Shown here in pieces: positions 1 through 5,666 of a DNA stretch of 10,223 bases (position 1 is the stretch's first letter; the number at the start of each line of letters is the position of its first letter). Made by a program: the position numbers and the translations under genes. This DNA is from Gammaproteobacteria bacterium (GTDB taxonomy: Bacteria > Pseudomonadota > Gammaproteobacteria > Pseudomonadales > Halieaceae). The stretch covers positions 1 to 10,223 of the forward strand of contig JAOUDU010000054.1 in assembly GCA_029859085.1 (NCBI GenBank). Direction: 5' to 3'. Under the pieces are notes generated by a model. That model made no database searches. It was not told where the DNA came from and saw nothing but the letters and a program-made list of their open reading frames with translations.

Positions 1-1299
1 AACGTATGCCGATGGCTGGCGGAGCAGGCAGAGGGCCTCGGCGTCGAGATTTACCCGGGATTCGCGGCCGCCGAGGTGCTCTACCATGAGGACGGGCGGG
101 TCAAGGGTATCGCTACCGGTGATATGGGTATCAGCGCCAGCGGCGAGCACAAGGACAGCTATATGCCCGGCATGGAGTTGCATGCCAGGTATACGTTGTT
201 TGCGGAGGGCTGCCGCGGCCATCTCGGCAAGCAGCTGATCAACAGGTTCTCGCTGGATGCGGGCAAGACGCCGCAGCACTACGGGATCGGCATCAAGGAG
301 ATCTGGGAAATTTCCCCGGAGAAGCACCAGGCGGGACTGGTGGTTCACGGCCTCGGCTGGCCCCTGCAGGAAACAGGCTCAGGTGGCGGTGCGTTCATGT
401 ACCACGCCGAGAATAACCAGGTCTATCTGGGCCTGATTGCCGACCTGAACTACAGCAACCCCCATATGAGTCCCTTCCAGGAATTCCAGCGCTGGAAACA
501 CCACCCCGAGACGGTCAAGTACCTCGAGGGCGGCACCCGTATCGTCTATGGCGCCAGGGCTATCACCAAGGGCGGGCTGAACTCCCTCCCCAAGATGAAC
601 TTCCCCGGTGGGCTGCTGATCGGCTGCGATGCCGGCACCCTCAACAGTGTCAAGATCAAGGGCAACCACACGGCGATGAAGAGCGGCATGCTGGCCGCCG
701 AAGCCGTCGTCGAAGCCCTGGGACAGGGCGAGGCGGCACCGGCCGACCTGGCGTCCTATGCAACCAGGGTGGAGGCTTCCTGGATGTACGACGAGCTCTA
801 CACGACCCGCAATTTCTCCGGTTTCATGCACAAATTCGGCATCCTGCTCGGTTCGGCGATGGTGTGGCTCGACCAGAACATATTCGGCGGCAGGCTGCCG
901 TTTACGCTCAAAGACGCCAAGGCGGACCATGCGGCGATGAAACCGGCTGCGCAGTGCAAGAAAATCGATTATCCCAAGCCGGACAACAAAATCAGTTTTG
1001 ATCGCCTGACGTCGGTTTTCCTGTCCAATACCAATCACGAGGAGGACCAGCCCTGTCACCTGACGCTGCTGGATCCGGCTATACCGCTGGAAAAGAATTT
1101 ACCGCTGTTCGATGAACCTGCCCAGCGCTACTGCCCGGCCGGTGTCTATGAAATCGTCGAGGATGCCAACGGCAAGCGCTTCCAGATAAATGCCCAGAAC
1201 TGCGTCCACTGCAAAACCTGCGACATCAAGGACCCTTCCCAGAATATTGTGTGGGTCACTCCCGAGGGTTTTGGCGGTCCCAATTACCCCAATATGTGA
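1..1299 (+). CDS. Electron transfer flavoprotein-ubiquinone oxidoreductase, C-terminal part (5' truncated by window)
   Basis: This is the last 432 residues of ETF-QO, an inner-membrane flavo-iron-sulfur enzyme that passes electrons from reduced electron transfer flavoprotein (from fatty-acid and amino-acid oxidation) to ubiquinone. The frame is open from base 1, so the true start lies to the left; the family is about 550 residues, so roughly 115 N-terminal residues, including the FAD dinucleotide-binding fold, are missing. Seen in the sequence: an EGCRGHLGKQLI block typical of the family, the second FAD-contact block GCDAGTLNSVKIKGNHTAMK, and a C-terminal 4Fe-4S ferredoxin-like domain. The four cluster cysteines are encoded at 1132-1134, 1201-1203, 1210-1212 and 1219-1221 (a lone CPAG cysteine, then CxxCxxC). 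The internal GTG at 76 is not the start, because homology continues upstream of it. It converges on the DUF1285 gene with a 27-base gap. Family assignment is firm; it is a housekeeping gene unrelated to its proteostasis neighbours. Confidence 0.95.
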   Translation, partial: NVCRWLAEQAEGLGVEIYPGFAAAEVLYHEDGRVKGIATGDMGISASGEHKDSYMPGMELHARYTLFAEGCRGHLGKQLINRFSLDAGKTPQHYGIGIKEIWEISPEKHQAGLVVHGLGWPLQETGSGGGAFMYHAENNQVYLGLIADLNYSNPHMSPFQEFQRWKHHPETVKYLEGGTRIVYGARAITKGGLNSLPKMNFPGGLLIGCDAGTLNSVKIKGNHTAMKSGMLAAEAVVEALGQGEAAPADLASYATRVEASWMYDELYTTRNFSGFMHKFGILLGSAMVWLDQNIFGGRLPFTLKDAKADHAAMKPAAQCKKIDYPKPDNKISFDRLTSVFLSNTNHEEDQPCHLTLLDPAIPLEKNLPLFDEPAQRYCPAGVYEIVEDANGKRFQINAQNCVHCKTCDIKDPSQNIVWVTPEGFGGPNYPNM

Positions 1300-1303
1300 T
1301 CAC

Positions 1304-1322
1304 GCCCGGCCCCTGCGCCGGG
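1304..1322. terminator. GC-rich hairpin between convergent gene ends
   Basis: CCCGGC at 1305-1310 pairs with GCCGGG at 1317-1322 around a six-base loop, in the 27-base gap between the stop codons of the ETF-QO and DUF1285 genes. There is no T-run on either side, so it is not a canonical intrinsic terminator. It may block 3' exonucleases or act with Rho for both converging transcripts. The same 19 bases recur with one change at 8196-8214, after clpX. Confidence 0.4.
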
Positions 1323-1326
1323 TGCT

Positions 1327-1866
1327 TCACTGGTGTGGCATCAAGGAAAAGCGGTAGTCGCCGCTGGTCACTGTCGCCGCGCCATCCAGGTCCTGTGCCA
1401 GGTCAACCAGGCGATACCAGGCGGATCTTGAAAACAGCGCGCTCAATCCATGCTCGAGTTCCAGCACGGGAATATCTCCCACGGCGGCTTCCAGGTGCAG
1501 GGGATGGTCCGCATCTACCGGCACCGTCCTGCCGGTATTGAGCGTGGCTGTCAGCAAAGCCACGGCCGCCTCTTCCCGCAGTGAAATATCGGTCACCAGC
1601 AGCGGGTGAAGTTCGACCTCTATTCGCCATTTCTCTGCCGGGGTAACCAGGTAGTACTCGCCGTCTTCTTCACGTCGCAGGATGCTGGCAAAGAGCCGGA
1701 CCAGCGAATCGCGCCGGATCGGCGTGCCTTCATGGTACCAGGTGCCGTCGGCCGCGATACGGATGGGGATAGCGCCGGACAGTGCCGGGTGCCACAGATG
1801 CAGTGGCGGCGATTCGAAGTTGCGCCGCCCGACCTGATTTTCTATTGCCTCCAGCGGATCGGCCAT
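1327..1866 (-). CDS. DUF1285 family protein
   Basis: This 179-residue soluble protein has no signal peptide or membrane segment. It matches the DUF1285 family as I know it: a start of the MADPLEAIENQ type, a PPLHLWHPALSG block near residues 20-31, a DGTWYHEGTPIRRDSLVRLF block near 39-58, and a YYLVTPAEKWRIEVE block near 71-85. The family has structures from structural genomics but, to my knowledge, no established biochemical role; I infer no function. The ATG is preceded by GGAG at a 7-base spacing (complement of 1874-1878), which supports this start. It is the last gene of the minus-strand run, 65 bases after the SerA-like gene, separated from it by a strong inverted repeat. Its transcription could be read-through from the upstream genes or come from a promoter I cannot identify in the short gap. 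Confidence 0.8.
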   Translation of the reverse strand: MADPLEAIENQVGRRNFESPPLHLWHPALSGAIPIRIAADGTWYHEGTPIRRDSLVRLFASILRREEDGEYYLVTPAEKWRIEVELHPLLVTDISLREEAAVALLTATLNTGRTVPVDADHPLHLEAAVGDIPVLELEHGLSALFSRSAWYRLVDLAQDLDGAATVTSGDYRFSLMPHQ

Positions 1867-1890
1867 CGCACTGCCTCCGGCAGGTAGTGG

Positions 1891-1921
1891 TCTCCCGCCG
1901 CCCTGTCAGACCGGCGGGAGA
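1891..1921 (-). terminator. Strong hairpin after the SerA-like gene (no U-tract)
   Basis: A perfect 10-base inverted repeat: TCTCCCGCCG at 1891-1900 pairs with CGGCGGGAGA at 1912-1921, with an 11-base loop. It begins 11 bases beyond the stop codon of the SerA-like gene and lies 24 bases before the DUF1285 start. On the minus strand the stem is followed by CCACTACC rather than a T-run, so termination would be weak or Rho-assisted. It may instead stabilise the upstream mRNA while letting the DUF1285 gene be transcribed. Confidence 0.45.
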
Positions 1922-1931
1922 ACGGGTGCAA

Positions 1932-3116
1932 TCAGGCGCAGTCACCGATCAGGCGGACGTTGATCACACCATCGAGCTTGCGCATTCTGTCCAGTACGTC
2001 GTCACTGACGTGAGTGTCGATATCGATGATGTTGTAGGCGATCTCGGCGCGACTCTTGTTCAGCATGTCGATGACGTTGATATTCTGGTCGGCGAGAATG
2101 GCCAGGACACTACCGAGAATCCTGGGGACATTGTCGTTGCTGAAAGAGAGGCGACAGCCCCGGACCCGCTCCAGCTCAAGGGAGGGAAAGTTCACCGAGT
2201 TGCGGATATTGCCATTTTCGAGGAAATCCCGCAGTTGTTCCGCCGCCATGATGGCGCAATTGTCTTCCGCCTCATCGGTGCTGGCGCCGATATGCGGCAT
2301 CAGGATCACATCGTTGCGCCCGATCAGTGCCGGTGACGGGAAGTCCGCTATGTATTTACGCAGCTTGCGGCCGTCCAGTGCCTTGACAAGTTCATCCTCG
2401 TTGATGATTTCCTGGCGCGCGAAGTTGAGCAGGCAGGCATCGGACTTCATCGCTCCCAGCAGCTCCGCGTTGACCAGGCCACGGGTCGAATCGAGCACGG
2501 GCAGGTGCAGGGTGATGTAGTCACAACGGGCGAACAGGGCGGACAAGGTATCTGCCTTGCGCACCTTGCTGGACAAGCGCCAGGCTGCCTCCACGGATAA
2601 CGCGGGATCGTAGCCCACCACTTCCATGCCCATCGTAAGAGCCATCTCGGCGACCATCGAGCCGATTGCACCCAGCCCCACCACTCCCAGCGTCTTGCCG
2701 ACCAGTTCATTGCCCTTGAACTGCTTCTTCTGGGCTTCGAGAATACGGTTCATCTCTGCCTTGTCGGTAATACCCGCCAGGGTATCGACGTAGCGGATAC
2801 CCTCGATCACGCCGCGGGAACCGAGCAACATCGCAGTTGCCACCAGTTCCTTGACCGCGTTGGCGTTGGCGCCCGGCGAATTGAATACGGGTATACCCCG
2901 GCGGCTGCATTCCGCCACGGGGATATTGTTGACACCCGCCCCCGCACGCCCGATCGCCAGTACGGAATCTGCGATATCCTCCGCCTTCAGCTGGTGGCTG
3001 CGCAACAGGATAGCGTCGGGATGGGAGAACTCGCTGGCGATTTCATAGGAGTCCCGGGGCAGTCGCTCGAGTCCCTTGATTGAGATCTGGTTCAGTGTCA
3101 GTATCTTTCTGGCCAT
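1932..3116 (-). CDS. D-3-phosphoglycerate dehydrogenase-like protein with ACT domain
   Basis: A 394-residue NAD-dependent D-2-hydroxyacid dehydrogenase of the short, ACT-containing 3-phosphoglycerate dehydrogenase type (E. coli SerA is about 410). That family oxidises 3-phosphoglycerate to 3-phosphohydroxypyruvate, the first step of serine synthesis, in the cytoplasm. Domains: split substrate domain about 1-95 and 280-310; Rossmann domain about 96-280 with GLGAIG at 147-152 and the NAD-ribose Asp170; ACT domain about 320-394, usually a serine-sensing regulatory module. Catalytic Arg234 (NFAR) and His275 (PHIGAST) are present. The glutamate expected five residues after Asp258 is not: the local sequence is DFPSPAL, with Ala263 at that place. 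The usual ARGG after the arginine is also changed to ARQE. It could be an altered or inactive paralogue, so I give no gene symbol. ATG is preceded by GAGG at a 5-base spacing, and it starts 16 bases after ppiD ends, suggesting co-transcription. Confidence 0.85.
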   Translation of the reverse strand: MARKILTLNQISIKGLERLPRDSYEIASEFSHPDAILLRSHQLKAEDIADSVLAIGRAGAGVNNIPVAECSRRGIPVFNSPGANANAVKELVATAMLLGSRGVIEGIRYVDTLAGITDKAEMNRILEAQKKQFKGNELVGKTLGVVGLGAIGSMVAEMALTMGMEVVGYDPALSVEAAWRLSSKVRKADTLSALFARCDYITLHLPVLDSTRGLVNAELLGAMKSDACLLNFARQEIINEDELVKALDGRKLRKYIADFPSPALIGRNDVILMPHIGASTDEAEDNCAIMAAEQLRDFLENGNIRNSVNFPSLELERVRGCRLSFSNDNVPRILGSVLAILADQNINVIDMLNKSRAEIAYNIIDIDTHVSDDVLDRMRKLDGVINVRLIGDCA

Positions 3117-3132
3117 TCTAACCTCAACAAAC

Positions 3133-5013
3133 TTACTGTATAGAAATGTCCGCGCTCTGGCGCAGACCTTGCTGGAACTCGGTATCCAGCAGGCTGGCGT
3201 TTTCGCGGCTTATCTGTCGGCGCAATTCGAGCTGCGTCGCTTCTGCGAGGGTTTCGAGGCGGCCGGGGCTGACCCTTTCCAGGGCAACGACCTGGGCGTC
3301 GCCGCCGGGCGTCAGGACAAAGTCCGCCAGAGCCTGGCCCTGGGCGGGACTCGGCATGTCAAATGCCAGGCCCAGTACCTCGCGCGGCAGGCTGGTGTTG
3401 CGCCTGTCGGCGCCGGGCTCTACCTGCCAATGGTAACCGGCGCTGGTGGCCAGTTGTTCAATGCTTGCTCCGGTGCCCAGCTCCTTGACCATGCGCTCCG
3501 CCTCCGCGGCCACCAGGGCACGAGCGGCCTGGTCGGTGATGATAGCCGCAATCTCCTGGCGCACGTCAGCGAGGTCCCTTACCTGGGGTGTATTGTGCTT
3601 GCGCACGTGCAATACCACGAACTTGTTGTCGCCCAGCTCGATGACATCGCTGTTATGCCCCTGCTCCATTACTTCCTCCGAGAAAGCCGCGGACAATAAG
3701 GCCGGGTTGGCGAACAGGCCTTCCGCCTGGTCGCGCGCGACAGGCTCGCTACGTGCGACCTCAAGGTTCAGCTCCTTGGCAGGCCTGGAGAGGTCTTCCG
3801 CGTTGAACACCAGGTCTTTCAGTTTTTCAACCGCAAGCAGCAAGTCGACTCGCGCCTGCGCCAGTTGCAATTGCTCTTCCAGCTGCGGGCGCAATTCCTC
3901 GAGTTCGGGGGCGTGCCCCTCCTTGCGCTCGGTTACGACGATCAGGTGGGTACCGGCATCAGTTTTTACCGGCGCGGAAATTTCGTTCACCCCAAGCTTG
4001 GCAACGGCTTCCTCCATTTCCGGGGGAAACGCATCGCCCGTCGAAAATCCCAGGTCGCCGCCGTTGCCGGCGGAACCGACATCGTCCGAAAACTCAGCCG
4101 CCACCTCACTGAATTTGGTGCCTGCCGCCAGCTTTGCCTGGGCTGCCGCAATACGCTGCTGCAGGGCCGCGTCATCCTCGCCATCACGCTTTTCAAACAG
4201 GATGTGGGAAACGCGGTTCTCGTTTTTGTACTGGGTGTTCTCAATTTCCAGCCGATAGGCCTCGAGTACGGAGCTCTCTTCAACCGGCTGCAGGAACTGT
4301 TGCGGGGTCAGTTCGATGTAGTCGAGCTCGACGGTTTCACGGGTGCGGAAGTCGTCCTGGTGTGACGCATAGTAGGCCTCGATCTCCTCATCGGAGGCCT
4401 TTTGCCCATCGAGAAATTTCTGCAGGGGGATAGTCAGGTAACGAAGGTCACGTTGTTCCGCGTCGACCCTGGCGTTCAGTGACAACTCGAGGGGCGTGAC
4501 GAACTCCGTGCCGGCGAGGCCGCTGCGCAACTGGTTCAGCGCTATATCATCGCGCAGCGTCTGCTTGAAATACGCGGGAGTATAACCGGCGCTGGACAGC
4601 ACGCTGCTGTACAACTCGGGGGAAAACACGCCCTCTATCTGGAACTGTTCCATGCTGCCGATGAGCCGGCCAATTTCCTTTTTTGATACGGCCAGGTTCA
4701 TCGCCGCGGCAGACTGCATCATCAGCTTGCGATCGATCAGGTTATTCAGGACCGGGCCCTTGAGCGCATCGTCCTCGAGCATTGCGGGATCGAGTTTATC
4801 GCCCATGGCGGAAATGAGCCTGCGCTTCTGGGTATTGAGCGCCTGCGCCAATTCCTGGGGGGTGACCTCTTCCCCGTTGACCTCGGCAACGCCTCCGCTT
4901 CCGCCACCGACAAGAATGGACTCTATGCCGAATATTGAAAACGAAATGACGATCAGCCATACCAGGACTTTAATGGTTGTCCCCTGGACTTTACCGCGTA
5001 TATCTTGAAGCAT
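3133..5013 (-). CDS. ppiD: Peptidyl-prolyl isomerase / periplasmic chaperone PpiD (SurA-N plus PpiC domains)
   Basis: A 626-residue inner-membrane-anchored periplasmic folding factor; E. coli PpiD is 623. PpiD sits at the Sec translocon exit and assists newly exported proteins. Visible parts: a short cytoplasmic N-terminus (MLQDIRGKVQGT); one hydrophobic transmembrane segment at about 15-36 with no signal-peptidase site; a SurA-N-like chaperone region at about 40-200; a parvulin (PpiC) domain at about 265-363 with SHILF at 269-273, GGDLGF at 318-323 and THLIVV at 355-360; and a C-terminal helical/chaperone region to 626. The parvulin motifs are present, but E. coli PpiD has little isomerase activity, so catalysis is not assured. 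It lies downstream of hupB as in other gammaproteobacteria. The start codon is only 21 bases beyond the hupB terminator T-run and has a weak Shine-Dalgarno match (only AGAG about ten bases upstream). The SerA-like gene follows after 16 bases. Confidence 0.95.
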   Translation of the reverse strand: MLQDIRGKVQGTTIKVLVWLIVISFSIFGIESILVGGGSGGVAEVNGEEVTPQELAQALNTQKRRLISAMGDKLDPAMLEDDALKGPVLNNLIDRKLMMQSAAAMNLAVSKKEIGRLIGSMEQFQIEGVFSPELYSSVLSSAGYTPAYFKQTLRDDIALNQLRSGLAGTEFVTPLELSLNARVDAEQRDLRYLTIPLQKFLDGQKASDEEIEAYYASHQDDFRTRETVELDYIELTPQQFLQPVEESSVLEAYRLEIENTQYKNENRVSHILFEKRDGEDDAALQQRIAAAQAKLAAGTKFSEVAAEFSDDVGSAGNGGDLGFSTGDAFPPEMEEAVAKLGVNEISAPVKTDAGTHLIVVTERKEGHAPELEELRPQLEEQLQLAQARVDLLLAVEKLKDLVFNAEDLSRPAKELNLEVARSEPVARDQAEGLFANPALLSAAFSEEVMEQGHNSDVIELGDNKFVVLHVRKHNTPQVRDLADVRQEIAAIITDQAARALVAAEAERMVKELGTGASIEQLATSAGYHWQVEPGADRRNTSLPREVLGLAFDMPSPAQGQALADFVLTPGGDAQVVALERVSPGRLETLAEATQLELRRQISRENASLLDTEFQQGLRQSADISIQ

Positions 5014-5034
5014 GGATATCTACTCTGGAGAACT

Positions 5035-5061
5035 AAAAAAAAAGCGCACCAGTCAGTGCGC
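5035..5061 (-). terminator. Intrinsic terminator after hupB
   Basis: On the minus strand, GCGCAC (complement of 5056-5061) and GTGCGC (complement of 5044-5049) form a 6-base GC-rich stem with a six-base loop, followed at once by nine T residues (complement of 5035-5043). This is a textbook Rho-independent terminator, about 90 bases after the hupB stop. It ends 21 bases before the ppiD start codon, so transcripts reaching ppiD must read through it or begin inside it. Confidence 0.85.
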
Positions 5062-5076
5062 CTTTCCGTTTGTCAA
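5048..5076 (-). promoter_or_regulatory. Possible ppiD promoter overlapping the hupB terminator
   Basis: A perfect TTGACA (-35 consensus) lies at 5071-5076 on the minus strand. A 17-base spacer puts the -10 hexamer at 5048-5053, where the sequence is ACTGGT, a poor match to TATAAT. If used, transcription would start within the distal terminator arm, so the hairpin could not form in that RNA and ppiD would escape termination. The weak -10 keeps confidence low; an activator would probably be needed. Confidence 0.3.
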
Positions 5077-5149
5077 GGGTATCAACTGTCGTCAACCGAG
5101 GATCGCCAGCCGACGAACGCGGATATCCCGCGATGACCCCCCCCACAAA

Positions 5150-5425
5150 TCAGGTGTTTACAGCGTCCTTCAACGCCTTACCAGCCTTGAAGCCCGGCAC
5201 ATTGCTGGCCCTGATTTCTATGGTGGCACCGGTTTGCGGGTTGCGACCACTGCGCGCGTTGCGATGCTTTACAGCGAAGGTACCAAAACCAACCAATGAT
5301 ACCTGGTCGCCCTTCTTGAGCGCATCGGTGATGCTGTCGATAACCGCATCCAGTGCACGGCCGGCAGAGGCCTTGGGCAGGTCGGCAGCGCTGGCGATGG
5401 AGTCGATCAGTTCAGATTTATTCAC
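5150..5425 (-). CDS. hupB: DNA-binding protein HU-beta
   Basis: A 91-residue nucleoid-associated HU subunit, which binds and bends DNA without strong sequence preference as a homo- or heterodimer; E. coli HU-beta is 90 residues. The N-terminus [11 protein letters not shown] and the signature [20 protein letters not shown] (about residues 45-64) match HU-beta, as does the C-terminal [10 protein letters not shown]. The start is GTG at 5423-5425, chosen because it gives the family's exact N-terminus and has AAGGGG at a 7-base spacing. An ATG two codons' worth upstream (5427-5429) is out of frame. The gene lies between lon and ppiD as in relatives; in E. coli HU-beta is a Lon substrate. It has its own likely promoter after lon and an intrinsic terminator, so it is probably expressed mainly as a single-gene unit. 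The stop codon is followed by an 8-base G-run (complement of 5137-5144). Confidence 0.97.
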   Translation of the reverse strand: MNKSELIDSIASAADLPKASAGRALDAVIDSITDALKKGDQVSLVGFGTFAVKHRNARSGRNPQTGATIEIRASNVPGFKAGKALKDAVNT

Positions 5426-5432
5426 ACATATT

Positions 5433-5438
5433 CCCCTT
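5433..5438 (-). promoter_or_regulatory. Shine-Dalgarno site fixing the hupB GTG start
   Basis: AAGGGG on the minus strand lies 7 bases from the GTG start of hupB but only 3 bases from the out-of-frame ATG at 5427-5429. The spacing favours GTG as the true start. Confidence 0.65.
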
Positions 5439-5469
5439 GATAGATAAACAATGTATTCCTGGTTTTAAC

Positions 5470-5508
5470 GCCCCGGAGTATAAAAGGTTATTTTGTAAAC
5501 CCCGGGGC
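5470..5508 (-). repeat. Inverted repeat GCCCCGG/CCGGGGC in the hupB leader
   Basis: GCCCCGG at 5470-5476 and CCGGGGC at 5502-5508 are perfect 7-base inverted arms separated by 25 mostly AT-rich bases. On the minus strand a TATACT hexamer (complement of 5477-5482) abuts the arm nearer hupB. No matching -35 lies at 16-18 bases from it: that position is GC-rich and overlaps the other arm. The element could be a two-site operator around a weak promoter, or a long-looped RNA hairpin. I cannot tell which. Confidence 0.4.
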
Positions 5509-5570
5509 AATGCGTCGTAGAACTTGCCGCCCAGCCTGAAGAGATAATGTTGACAACAAACTGGCGTGAA

Positions 5571-5608
5571 TTCCGAAACACATCGGAAGTCATAAAAAGC
5601 ACCGATGT
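5571..5608 (-). repeat. Two mutually exclusive hairpins in the hupB leader
   Basis: ACATCGG at 5580-5586 can pair with CCGATGT at 5602-5608 (7-base stem, 15-base loop). TTCCGA at 5571-5576 can pair with TCGGAA at 5583-5588 (6-base stem, 6-base loop). The two pairings share bases 5583-5586, so only one can form at a time. Neither is followed by a T-run on the minus strand, so neither is a canonical lon terminator. They would lie in the hupB leader if the promoter at 5624-5651 is used. Confidence 0.4.
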
Positions 5609-5623
5609 AATTGAACGCAAGAC

Positions 5624-5651
5624 TTTATACCAGACGTCTCGCAGTGGTCAA
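5624..5651 (-). promoter_or_regulatory. Sigma-70-like promoter for hupB
   Basis: On the minus strand TTGACC (complement of 5646-5651) is followed after 16 bases by TATAAA (complement of 5624-5629). Each hexamer matches the sigma-70 consensus at five of six positions. It starts about 15 bases after the lon stop codon. The transcript start would be near 5617, giving hupB a leader of about 190 bases. Confidence 0.6.
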
Positions 5652-5666
5652 CATCGAAGCCATCAG

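Noticed and set aside
76..78. GTG at 76 as the start of the plus-strand gene
   Set aside because: The same frame is open to base 1 and the family is over 100 residues longer, so the gene is cut by the window rather than starting here.
379..1059. A 226-codon minus-strand open frame inside the ETF-QO gene
   Set aside because: ETF-QO is certain in this stretch, with its FAD block and iron-sulfur cysteines. The antisense frame is a composition artefact.
3076..3699. A 207-codon plus-strand open frame across the ppiD 3' end and SerA-like 5' end
   Set aside because: It spans two real minus-strand genes and their junction and has no recognisable domain.
5118..5132. CGCGG/CCGCG five-base hairpin between hupB and its terminator
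   Set aside because: It is short, with no T-run, and upstream of a clear terminator; it may be chance in this GC content.
5440..5468. TTAAAA/TATCTA pair as a second hupB promoter close to the gene
   Set aside because: The transcript start would fall on the Shine-Dalgarno site itself, leaving no usable leader, and both hexamers are poor matches.
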